From Saprospiraceae bacterium (GTDB taxonomy: Bacteria; Bacteroidota; Bacteroidia; Chitinophagales; Saprospiraceae), in NCBI GenBank assembly GCA_020630895.1, contig JAHDII010000128.1, positions 1 to 8,388 on the forward strand: a stretch of 8,388 nt of DNA, in the 5' to 3' direction. Of this stretch, positions 1 through 6,914 are shown one piece after another; positions within the stretch are counted from its first letter, which is position 1; each line of letters begins with the position of its first letter. The position numbers and the translations under genes were made by a program. The notes beneath the pieces are model-generated. The model searched no databases. It was not told where the DNA came from and saw only the letters and a program-made list of their open reading frames with translations.

Positions 1-1503
1 ATCGTTGAAGTTGACCATAAAATCCGTTTGTGCAAAATCGTCTAATGCTTCTTGAGAAAATAATAAAGTATCTTTAGTATTAATTTTTCCTATTCCTTCT
101 AAAGAATAATCAATTCCAAATTGTTCATACCATTTACTTTTTCCAGATTTAATTTTCTTTTTAAAAGGATAAATACGATTCATCGTAAATCGTAAATTAG
201 GAGCTTCTATAGTTACATCTCGCGTTCCTGTATTTTGTGAATGACGAATGGATGCAGATAAATTAAATGGTTTTCCTGGAAATTTTTGATTAAAAGAAAT
301 ATTAGATCTCAATTGATTATTTAAAACACTTTGAGCATCATTATTATTCAAACTTTGAGCATCATTAATTTGAAATTGAACATTAGCATCAATTTTTCTA
401 GTAGGATGTGCTTTGGGAGATTGATTCAATGACCAATTTACAGAAAAGTTTTTAATGATATTTTTTTCTAAACTATTTGAAAATTCTCCTTGATTGATCC
501 AACCATATTGAAGTCCTAAACTACCATTGAATTTATAATTAATATTATATCTCAATAAACTACTAATTCGCCAAGAACCACGAGTATAAATATCTCCCGT
601 TAGTTGAAAATCAAATTTATCATTAATACCCCAATAGTATCCTACATTTTTTAAACCAAAACCTAAAACAGGAGAGGTTTCATAATCTCTAGGAAAAACA
701 AGTCCAGAACGTTGTCCTTTTTTGATAGGAAAAAAACCAAAAGGCAACCAAAGTGGGGTAGGAACGCCTTCTATCTCTAAATTAGAAGGACCTGCAACAA
801 TTAACTTATTGGCAATAATTTTTTGTTTTTTACTTCTAATTCCAAAATGAGGTTCATCATGATCGCAAGTCGTAAAAATAGAATTGGCACCATAGATCAC
901 ATCTTCACTATGGCTAGAAGTATCTTTAGCAATTGTTTTTCCTATTTTAGTGATTTCAGAATGTATGTGTAAATCATCTTGCTTTGAACGAGCATCATAA
1001 ATAATTCCTTTTTGTGTTTTAAAATTATATTTCATTTTCCGAGCAGAAAAATTTTCAGAACCATCTGTAAATTGAGGTAATCCTGCCATTTTGCCTAAAC
1101 TATCTAAAGCACCTTCTGCAATGACCAAATTATTTTTTTGATCAAAAATAATATAGGAAGCCTTTAATTCCATTTCTTGATACTTAACAATAGCATTTCC
1201 GTATAAATATATTCTGCCATTGATAACATCAAAAATCATAGAATCTTCTGCATTGTATTCTATTTTAGCTTCTAGAGGTTCTTTGCTGTATTTTACATCT
1301 AGTACTGCTTCAATTCTTTCTTCTTTTATTTCAGATTTTGCAGAATTATTAATAATTTCATCGTCTAATTTCGTAGAGTCCTTAACTTCAGATTTAAGAG
1401 GTTTGTTTTTATCAAAACGAAAAGGAGTATCTGGAGTATCTTGTGCAAATGACGAAATACTAATGATTAACAAGCAGATGATGATAAATAAATTAAATCT
1501 CAA
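1..1503 (-). CDS. lptD: LPS-assembly outer-membrane protein LptD (OstA family), 3' end cut by window edge
   Basis: This is the N-terminal 501 residues of LptD, the outer-membrane barrel that with LptE inserts lipopolysaccharide into the outer leaflet. The frame is open from 1503 to the window edge. Residues 1-20 form a signal peptide (LRFNLFIIICLLIISISSFA, then QD). Residues about 75-240 are the periplasmic OstA-like beta-jellyroll, including GRIYLYGNAIVKYQ and TTCDHDEPHFGIRSKK. The strongly conserved stretch VPTPLWLPFGFFPIKKGQRS leads into the barrel strands, which are rich in alternating aromatic residues. The start is taken as TTG at 1503-1501: an in-frame TAA lies five codons upstream, no ATG or GTG lies between, and the first in-frame ATG is about 85 codons inside and would remove the signal peptide. 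The visible mature part has one cysteine, so an E. coli-like disulfide network is not evident here. It is divergent from the amidase gene. The family call is firm; the full length is unknown. Confidence 0.9.
   Translation of the reverse strand, partial: MRFNLFIIICLLIISISSFAQDTPDTPFRFDKNKPLKSEVKDSTKLDDEIINNSAKSEIKEERIEAVLDVKYSKEPLEAKIEYNAEDSMIFDVINGRIYLYGNAIVKYQEMELKASYIIFDQKNNLVIAEGALDSLGKMAGLPQFTDGSENFSARKMKYNFKTQKGIIYDARSKQDDLHIHSEITKIGKTIAKDTSSHSEDVIYGANSIFTTCDHDEPHFGIRSKKQKIIANKLIVAGPSNLEIEGVPTPLWLPFGFFPIKKGQRSGLVFPRDYETSPVLGFGLKNVGYYWGINDKFDFQLTGDIYTRGSWRISSLLRYNINYKFNGSLGLQYGWINQGEFSNSLEKNIIKNFSVNWSLNQSPKAHPTRKIDANVQFQINDAQSLNNNDAQSVLNNQLRSNISFNQKFPGKPFNLSASIRHSQNTGTRDVTIEAPNLRFTMNRIYPFKKKIKSGKSKWYEQFGIDYSLEGIGKINTKDTLLFSQEALDDFAQTDFMVNFND
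328..367. repeat. Short in-frame direct repeat inside lptD
   Basis: The 16-base word ACTTTGAGCATCATTA occurs at 328-343 and again at 352-367, a 24-base period or exactly eight codons. In the LptD protein it gives NDAQS twice (INDAQSLNNNDAQSVLNN). The copies are perfect over 16 bases and diverge outside. This looks like a small in-frame duplication by slippage, probably in a strand-connecting loop of the barrel. Confidence 0.8.
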
Positions 1504-1516
1504 GTATTTTTTATCT

Positions 1517-1524
1517 TATATTTG
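1517..1524 (+). promoter_or_regulatory. Candidate Bacteroidota-type -7 promoter element for the amidase operon
   Basis: TATATTTG matches the TAnnTTTG -7 consensus used by the primary sigma factor of Bacteroidota. It lies in the 64-base divergent region, 43 bases before the amidase ATG, which would give a leader of roughly 35 bases. I do not see a clear TTG or TTTG -33 element at the expected 19-21 base spacing, so the call rests on one short motif in an AT-rich region. A weaker, one-mismatch match (TTAATTTG) on the minus strand at 1549-1542 could serve lptD. Confidence 0.4.
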
Positions 1525-1567
1525 TATCAATAATTAAAACCCAAATTAATAAATCTACCTTTATTCT

Positions 1568-2899
1568 ATGAGAATTCAAATAAAACTTACATACTTACAA
1601 ACGTTACTTTTTGTATTGTTGCCTATTACACAAATGATATTTAACAATTCAGAAACGCAAGGCAAATGTATAGCTAAGGAAGATATTTCTAAGCCTAAAA
1701 CATCAAAAACTTATTTTTTTGGTCAAAATAGGATACAAGCTCATTCACAAAATTCAATTCATTCTGAGCAACAAGTCAAAGAATTATTCCTTAAAGATTG
1801 GTCAGATTACAATTTAAAAACAGTTGTAATTGATCCTGGTCATGGAGGAAAAGATACAGGAGCTTCTACTTCAGACGGAGTAAAAGAAAAAGATATTGCT
1901 TTATCCATTTCTAAAAAATTAGGAACTTATATCACTGCAAATTATCCTAAAGTTAAAGTCGTTTATACTAGAAAAAGTGATGTTTTTTTAAGTTTAAAAA
2001 AGAGAGCAGAAATAGCGAATAAAAACGAAGCAGATTTATTCATTTCTATTCATTGTAATTCATTTTCAAAAAGTACAGTGAGAGGAACAGAAACCTATAT
2101 TTTGGGCTTACATAAAGCAGATGAAAATATGGCTGTCATTAAAAGAGAAAATGATGTTGTAAAACTAGAAGAGAATTATCAAGAAAATTATGAAGAATAT
2201 GGTGTAGATAAAAACTCTCCTTTATATGAAATATTAATGAATTCTTATCAAAATGCTTATTTAGAACAAAGTCTTTCATTTGCTCAAAATTTGGATAAGA
2301 AGTTAAAGGCAAATGGCAAAAAGAGTAGGGGAGTTCATCAAGCTGGATTTGTAGTACTAAAAAGAGCAGCAATGCCTAGTGTTTTAATAGAAACAGGATA
2401 TTTAACCAATCCTACTGATAAAACAATGCTCAATTCAGAAAAAGGACAAAAGAATATGGCTTATAATATTTATACTGCTTTTGCTGCTTATAAGAAATCT
2501 ATTGAAAAACCTAAAGTTTCACCTTCTTCATCTCCTCCATTAAGCCAATTACCTTCTACAAATACAGCTAAATCGGCTTCTCCACCATCAAAAACAGAAA
2601 CAAAAGAGCCTAAAAAGAAATCAAATATTATATTTGCTATTCAAGTGGCATCAGTCGAAAAAAAATTAACATTAGGCGAAAGTAAATGGAGATTAATCAA
2701 AGATAGAGTGGTGATTGAAAAATCAAAAGACGGTTTATTGCGTTATTTAGTTATGGGCTATGACTCGGATTATCAAAAAGCTTTGGCAGAAAAGGAATTA
2801 TTAAAGAAAAGAGGATTTACGGGTTGCTTTATTGTAGCGTATAAAGACGAAAGAAGAGTTGAATTATATAAAGCACGAAAAGAATTAGGATATAAATAA
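1568..2899 (+). CDS. N-acetylmuramoyl-L-alanine amidase (Amidase_3) with C-terminal SPOR-like domain
   Basis: A secreted zinc amidase expected to cut the bond between N-acetylmuramic acid and the stem peptide of peptidoglycan, acting in the periplasm during cell separation or remodelling. A hydrophobic N-terminal segment (about residues 8-25) is a signal peptide or anchor. The catalytic domain is about 84-310. Zinc ligands and catalytic residues are in place: H92 in DPGHGGKDTGAS, E107 in VKEKDIALS, H162 in FISIHCNS and E275 in SVLIETGYLTN. Between YILG and the helix at about 225 there is an acidic, Lys/Glu-rich insertion (about 184-222), a position where related cell-division amidases carry a regulatory helix. 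A Ser/Pro/Lys linker (about 312-352) leads to a C-terminal domain (about 355-427, starting FAIQVAS) that resembles the SPOR-like tail of Bacteroidota amidases. No Shine-Dalgarno is evident. It is the first gene of the plus-strand run, 2 bases before the first MCE gene. Confidence 0.92.
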   Translation: MRIQIKLTYLQTLLFVLLPITQMIFNNSETQGKCIAKEDISKPKTSKTYFFGQNRIQAHSQNSIHSEQQVKELFLKDWSDYNLKTVVIDPGHGGKDTGASTSDGVKEKDIALSISKKLGTYITANYPKVKVVYTRKSDVFLSLKKRAEIANKNEADLFISIHCNSFSKSTVRGTETYILGLHKADENMAVIKRENDVVKLEENYQENYEEYGVDKNSPLYEILMNSYQNAYLEQSLSFAQNLDKKLKANGKKSRGVHQAGFVVLKRAAMPSVLIETGYLTNPTDKTMLNSEKGQKNMAYNIYTAFAAYKKSIEKPKVSPSSSPPLSQLPSTNTAKSASPPSKTETKEPKKKSNIIFAIQVASVEKKLTLGESKWRLIKDRVVIEKSKDGLLRYLVMGYDSDYQKALAEKELLKKRGFTGCFIVAYKDERRVELYKARKELGYK

Positions 2900-2901
2900 A
2901 A

Positions 2902-3954
2902 ATGGATATGTCTAAAAATGTAATCATAGGAATTATTGTTGCTGCGTTGTTAGCTGTGCTATTTGCAGCATATTATTTCTTTTTTTCTAATGATGATTTT
3001 AAAAAATTTAATTTTTATTCTATAAAATATGATAATGTATCTAATCTTTCTAAGGGAGCAGGAGTTTTTTATAGAGGATTAAGAGTAGGAAAAGTTAAAA
3101 GAATATATATTACAGATAATTCTAATCAAGTAACAGTTGATCTAAAAGTTCATAAAAAATATTCTATTCCTAAAAATGCAGAAGCATTAATTGTTAGTGG
3201 AGGCTTAGTGAGTGGAAATATAATTCATTTAAAATTTGATTCTCCTTGTCAAGGAAATAATTGTGCTGAATCAGGAGATGAATTGAAAGGGCGAAAAGGT
3301 GGCTTTTTAGATAAAGAAGCTTATGCTTCAAAAACAAAAGATGCTTTAACAGATATAGGAAATAGTGTAAAAGAACGTTATACAGCAGAAGAAAATGATG
3401 AATTGATTGGCAAAACATTAAGAGATATTAATTATTTAAATCAAAAATTGACATCTCTTCAAAATGAAATGGGAGGAATAGCATCTTCTTCTAAAAATCA
3501 GTATAATGCGATTATGGCAGATGTTAATGCGATTAATCAAGAAGTAAATAAACATGGGAAAATCAAACAACTTACAGCAGATTTGAACACTCTATCTAAG
3601 AGTTTTAGTAATATTGATATTAAAAATATTCAAAATCGTGCAACTCTTACCATGAAGGAAGCGAATGAGCTCAAAAACAATTCAAATACAAGTATGAAGG
3701 ATTTACAAGCAACCATGACTAAGGCTAAAGATGTTTATAATGATTTAAAAGATGTGATGAATCAAATGAAAAGTGAGGATGGCTCTATGGCATATTTAAT
3801 GGATAAAGAAGGTTTTACAAAAGATATGAATACAACAATGGCACAACTCAATCAATTAAGCAAAAATCTAGAAGAAAAACCGTATTTATACATTCCTTTT
3901 AAAAGAAGAAAAAAGTTCTGTAAAAAGAACCCTGATAAATGTAATCAACAATAA
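2902..3954 (+). CDS. MCE/MlaD family protein, first of a tandem pair
   Basis: A single-domain MCE protein, expected to be anchored in the inner membrane and to carry phospholipid or other lipid across the periplasm with an ABC transporter of the MlaEF type (not in this window). A transmembrane helix spans about residues 7-28. The MCE domain follows at about 37-113, with the typical GLRVGKVKRI, YSIPKNAEA and VSGGLVSGN elements. C116 and C121 form a C-x4-C pair just after the domain. Residues about 140-325 are helical and polar, the coiled-coil needle region of such proteins. The protein ends with EKPYLYIPFKRRKK and a Cys-containing basic tail (C340, C347). Start: ATG at 2902, 2 bases after the amidase stop; the ATG at 2908 is also possible. 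This copy has a degenerate version (GSMAYLMDKEGFTKDM) of the GTLGYLL motif seen in its neighbour, so it may be the more diverged copy. Confidence 0.88.
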   Translation: MDMSKNVIIGIIVAALLAVLFAAYYFFFSNDDFKKFNFYSIKYDNVSNLSKGAGVFYRGLRVGKVKRIYITDNSNQVTVDLKVHKKYSIPKNAEALIVSGGLVSGNIIHLKFDSPCQGNNCAESGDELKGRKGGFLDKEAYASKTKDALTDIGNSVKERYTAEENDELIGKTLRDINYLNQKLTSLQNEMGGIASSSKNQYNAIMADVNAINQEVNKHGKIKQLTADLNTLSKSFSNIDIKNIQNRATLTMKEANELKNNSNTSMKDLQATMTKAKDVYNDLKDVMNQMKSEDGSMAYLMDKEGFTKDMNTTMAQLNQLSKNLEEKPYLYIPFKRRKKFCKKNPDKCNQQ

Positions 3955-4009
3955 TATCTATAAAAACAATATTTTAATCATAGAATCAAAATAGTTAAAA
4001 ATACCAAAT

Positions 4010-5086
4010 ATGTTCTCTAACGAAGTAAAAATAGGAATCTTAACAGTTGTAGCAATAGGTTTAACTGTATGGGGATTTAATTTCATTAAAGGAAAAAATT
4101 TATTTTCTAGCTCTACTATTTATAAAGTAAAATATTCTGATGTATCAGGATTATCCAATTCTGCTCCCGTTTTAATTAATGGTCTTAAAGTAGGAATTGT
4201 AAGTGATATGTATCCAGATGCTGATGATGCCAAAAAAATAATTGTTGAGTTAGATGTTCAGAATGAATTTGATATTCCTAAAACAACAACTGCTGCTATT
4301 ACTAGTGGAGGTTTAATGTCTGGAAATGTAGTCGTTTTGGAAAGAGAAGGCTTTTGTAAAGGAGCAGATTGTGCTCAATCTGGAGCGTTTATTAAAGGGC
4401 GTAGAGTAGGAATGGTAGAATCTTTTATAGGAGTAGATCCCTCTGAATATGCTGGACAAATGAAAGGTGATGTGAATGATTTATTAGATTCATTAAATAT
4501 GAGAGTTGCTGATGAGTCTAATGATGCAATTGCTGCTAAAACATTGAGAGATGTTCAAAAAACAACAGAAAATTTACGTCAATTAACTGGAAAATTAGAT
4601 TTGCTATTAGGTAATTCAGCAGGAAAATTTAATTCTATTATGAATGATATGCAGTCTATGACTTCTAATCTTCAAAAAAGTAATAGCAAAATCTCTGAAA
4701 TATTGAATAATTCAGCTGCACTAACGAATAATTTGAAACAAATAGATATGAATGCTACCGTTGGAAAAGTGAATGGTACTTTGGGAGTAGTAGATAATAC
4801 GTTAGTAGAAGCAGAAAGTGCATTAGCTCAAATTAAATCTTCTTTAGCTACAGCAGATAAGGCACTCAATGATGTTAATTCTTTAGTAACTAAACTTAAT
4901 AATGGTGAAGGAACATTAGGTTATTTATTGACCGATGATAAATTAGCTAAAGATTTAGAAGTAACTTTAAATAAAGTTAGCGAATTGAGCCAAAATTTAG
5001 ATGAAAAGCCTTATAATTATATCCCTTTCAAGAAAAGAAAAAAAGTCTTGAAGTATAGAAAAATGGATGAAGCAGAAGGAAAATAA
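4010..5086 (+). CDS. MCE/MlaD family protein, second of a tandem pair
   Basis: A paralogue of the preceding gene with the same plan: N-terminal transmembrane helix (about residues 7-24), MCE domain (about 37-113, with GLKVGIVSDM, FDIPKTTTA and TSGGLMSGN), C116 and C121, a long helical region (about 150-330) and the tail EKPYNYIPFKKRKK. It aligns with the first copy without gaps over the first ~135 residues: the IP pair (89-90), the SGGL (99-102) and both cysteines fall at identical positions. KTLRD also recurs (177-181 here, 171-175 there). It keeps the GTLGYLLTDDKLAKDL motif common in Bacteroidota MCE proteins, so it looks like the more canonical MlaD. Expected role is a substrate-binding or channel component of inter-membrane lipid transport; the matching permease and ATPase must lie elsewhere. 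The 55-base gap before it holds no TAnnTTTG element, favouring cotranscription. Its last 20 bases overlap the methyltransferase gene. Confidence 0.9.
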   Translation: MFSNEVKIGILTVVAIGLTVWGFNFIKGKNLFSSSTIYKVKYSDVSGLSNSAPVLINGLKVGIVSDMYPDADDAKKIIVELDVQNEFDIPKTTTAAITSGGLMSGNVVVLEREGFCKGADCAQSGAFIKGRRVGMVESFIGVDPSEYAGQMKGDVNDLLDSLNMRVADESNDAIAAKTLRDVQKTTENLRQLTGKLDLLLGNSAGKFNSIMNDMQSMTSNLQKSNSKISEILNNSAALTNNLKQIDMNATVGKVNGTLGVVDNTLVEAESALAQIKSSLATADKALNDVNSLVTKLNNGEGTLGYLLTDDKLAKDLEVTLNKVSELSQNLDEKPYNYIPFKKRKKVLKYRKMDEAEGK

Positions 5087-5633
5087 GGCAATAAGAAATC
5101 AATATCAAAAAATGGGTGTAGAAGAATATTACACCCATTTTGGAGATCAATATATTAACCCCCATTTTGAATTCATTCAAGAAGTATTAATCCATAATAA
5201 AAATAGAATTGATTATTCTCTAGCTCTTGATTTGTGTTGTGGTTCTGGCGAAGTTACACAAGTATTATCAGATTTAGGTTTTTCAGATACAGTGGCTTGT
5301 GATCCTTTTACTCAAGAAGCATTTTTTAAAAATCATTCTAAAAAATGTTTGCCTTTTCATTTTGATGATATTATTCGAGGAGCCTTATCAGATATGCCTC
5401 CTTTTACTTCAATTATTTGTAGTTTTGCTATGCATTTATGTCCTCACGATAAGTTATATCCTTTGGTCAGTCAATTATTTCGCATTACACCTCAGCTTAT
5501 TATTATTACACCTCATAAGCGTCCAGAATTAGAACAATTTTCTGGAATCCAACTAGATTTTGTGGATGATGTTCTAACAGAAAGAGGTAAAAAAGTACGA
5601 TTAAAATCTTATTCATCATCTTATAAATTGTAA
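5067..5633 (+). CDS. Small SAM-dependent methyltransferase, class I, substrate unknown
   Basis: A 188-residue protein with a Rossmann-type methyltransferase core. Motif I is ALDLCCGSGEVT (53-64), which binds S-adenosylmethionine. D79 in VACDPF is the likely acidic residue at the end of strand 2, FDDI (99-102) fits the adenine-side loop, and CSFAMHLCP (118-126) is at the motif IV position. The N-terminus has a conserved-looking YYTHFGDQYINPHF segment (21-34) that I associate with a group of bacterial methyltransferases of unknown substrate. The start at 5067 overlaps the previous gene by 20 bases, suggesting translational coupling. An ATG at 5112 would avoid the overlap but removes the IRNQYQKMGVEEYY helix, so 5067 is preferred. 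At 188 residues there is little room for a substrate domain, so a small-molecule or protein target is plausible. tadA starts 3 bases after its stop. Confidence 0.8.
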   Translation: MKQKENKAIRNQYQKMGVEEYYTHFGDQYINPHFEFIQEVLIHNKNRIDYSLALDLCCGSGEVTQVLSDLGFSDTVACDPFTQEAFFKNHSKKCLPFHFDDIIRGALSDMPPFTSIICSFAMHLCPHDKLYPLVSQLFRITPQLIIITPHKRPELEQFSGIQLDFVDDVLTERGKKVRLKSYSSSYKL

Positions 5634-5636
5634 TCT

Positions 5637-6083
5637 ATGTTATCTGTTTTTTCTGATGAATATTTTATGAAAAAAGCAATAGAACAAGCTCGAATTGCTT
5701 TAGAAGAAGGAGAAGTTCCTGTGGGAGCGGTCATTGTATCTCAACAGCAAATTATTGCTAAAGCACATAATCAAACAGAATTATTAACTGATGTAACAGC
5801 TCATGCTGAAATGTTAGCTTTAACGGCTGCTTCAGATTATTTGGGAAGTAAATATTTAAAAGGTTGTACTTTGTATGTTACTTTAGAACCTTGCATCATG
5901 TGTTCAGGAGCATTAGCTTGGGCTCAATTCGATAAATTAGTTTTTGGTGCAGAAGACCAAAAAAGAGGTTTTATGAGGTATGGAAAAGAATTATTACATC
6001 CTAAAACAAAAGTTTCTTATGGCATTTTACAAGATCAATGTAGTGAATTATTAACAGCGTTTTTTCAAGAAAAAAGGAAATAA
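5637..6083 (+). CDS. tadA: tRNA-specific adenosine deaminase TadA
   Basis: A cytidine-deaminase-fold zinc enzyme that converts adenosine 34 of tRNA-Arg(ACG) to inosine so that it reads the CGN codons. The zinc and catalytic motifs are intact: HAE at residues 56-58 (H56 zinc ligand, E58 proton shuttle) and PCIMC at 85-89 (C86 and C89 zinc ligands). Further TadA-like features are EEGEVPVGAVIV (23-34), N45 in the AHNQTEL segment, and GAEDQKRGF after the second motif. The 148 residues are close to the usual length, with a short C-terminus compared with the E. coli enzyme. A general nucleoside deaminase is the alternative, but the motif set fits TadA best. It is the last gene of the plus-strand run and ends 3 bases from the stop of the convergent lipoprotein gene. 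Confidence 0.92.
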   Translation: MLSVFSDEYFMKKAIEQARIALEEGEVPVGAVIVSQQQIIAKAHNQTELLTDVTAHAEMLALTAASDYLGSKYLKGCTLYVTLEPCIMCSGALAWAQFDKLVFGAEDQKRGFMRYGKELLHPKTKVSYGILQDQCSELLTAFFQEKRK

Positions 6084-6086
6084 AAA

Positions 6087-6899
6087 TTATTTAATTTCTT
6101 TACACCTTTGGTTGACTTCCATTTTGTCATTTTTATAAAGTCGCAAAAATAATCCTGTATCTTCATCTTTTTCTGCTATATTTATTTTTTCAATATTATA
6201 AGTCCATGAATGATTTTTGAAAGAATAAATAATGCCCCCCATTGTTCCCAAAAATTCTGATGTTCCTTTTTCTAAAATTAAATCAGGCTCTTCATTTATT
6301 TTTTTAGGAAGACTCCATGAAGAATATCTATAAGAATAATCATCCATTAAATCTATTCGAATTAAAAATTTTTCAGATTGACAAACTAAAACGTTTTCTT
6401 TAAAATGTTTTAAACTGGGATGAATTTCTTGTTTTATTTTTTCTCGAATAACATTTAATTTTTCTGTTTCTTTTTGTGATTGATAATTAATGGTCATCAC
6501 TTTTCCTTCACTATCAAACCAAATAGCACCATTTAAAATTCCTAAACCTCTATAATTATCAATAGAATTTGAAGCATTAAAAGAAGTTTTAATAATTTTA
6601 TTTTTTAATGAATCATCAAATATGATAGAATAATAATTGATAAATTCTTTTTCATTGTGAATATTGGGAAGAGGATTTTTTCTTTTTAAAGGATATGAAA
6701 TCCATTTTGAAAGTTCTTCTTTATCCTCTTTAGCAACAGCTTCAGAAAACCGATTTAAATATTGATTTTTTTCTTCAGAAAATGCATCTGTTTTTGCAAA
6801 TGAGATTTCTTTTTTCGAAGGCTCAATATTTTTGGGTGCTTCAGTATTCTGGCAACCTAATAAGAAAATAAAAAGCAAAAAATATAGTATAAATTTCAT
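6087..6899 (-). CDS. Hypothetical lipoprotein
   Basis: I do not recognise this 270-residue protein. It begins with a clear lipoprotein signal: MKFILYFLLFIFLLGC, with lipobox LLGC and the lipidated cysteine at C16, followed by a polar, Lys/Glu-rich tether (about 17-45). No acidic cluster directly after the Cys like the surface-export signals described in some Bacteroidota lipoproteins is obvious, so location on the periplasmic side is as likely as the surface. The mature part is mixed alpha/beta; residues about 60-100 (KWISYPLKRKNPLPNI then NEKEFINYYSIIFDD) and 118-137 (GLGILNGAIWFDSEGKVMTI) resemble segments I have seen in small periplasmic proteins of unknown function, possibly NTF2-like, which is only an impression. 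Cysteines at about 173 and 266 remain in the mature protein. It lies 15 bases downstream of the hydrolase gene, probably in one transcript. Confidence 0.75.
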   Translation of the reverse strand: MKFILYFLLFIFLLGCQNTEAPKNIEPSKKEISFAKTDAFSEEKNQYLNRFSEAVAKEDKEELSKWISYPLKRKNPLPNIHNEKEFINYYSIIFDDSLKNKIIKTSFNASNSIDNYRGLGILNGAIWFDSEGKVMTINYQSQKETEKLNVIREKIKQEIHPSLKHFKENVLVCQSEKFLIRIDLMDDYSYRYSSWSLPKKINEEPDLILEKGTSEFLGTMGGIIYSFKNHSWTYNIEKINIAEKDEDTGLFLRLYKNDKMEVNQRCKEIK

Positions 6900-6914
6900 A
6901 TTAAAAATGATTAA

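Noticed and set aside
1220..1537. Plus-strand open frame of 105 codons opposite lptD.
   Set aside because: It lies antisense to a well-supported LptD coding region and has a low-complexity Ser/Leu-rich sequence, as expected for a shadow frame.
3955..4009. 55-base gap between the two MCE genes as a possible internal promoter or small RNA.
   Set aside because: No TAnnTTTG element and no stable hairpin are visible; it is AT-rich spacer.
6074..6101. Imperfect inverted repeat (GAAAT at 6077-6081 with ATTTC at 6094-6098) at the convergent ends of tadA and the lipoprotein gene, a possible shared terminator.
   Set aside because: The stem is short, interrupted by a mismatch and almost all A-T, within an AT-rich background. 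The position is right for a bidirectional terminator but the hairpin would be weak.
6235..6240. Run of six C (six G in the lipoprotein coding strand), a possible slippage site for phase variation.
   Set aside because: Six bases is short for phase variation, it encodes an ordinary Met-Gly-Gly, and the reading frame is intact.
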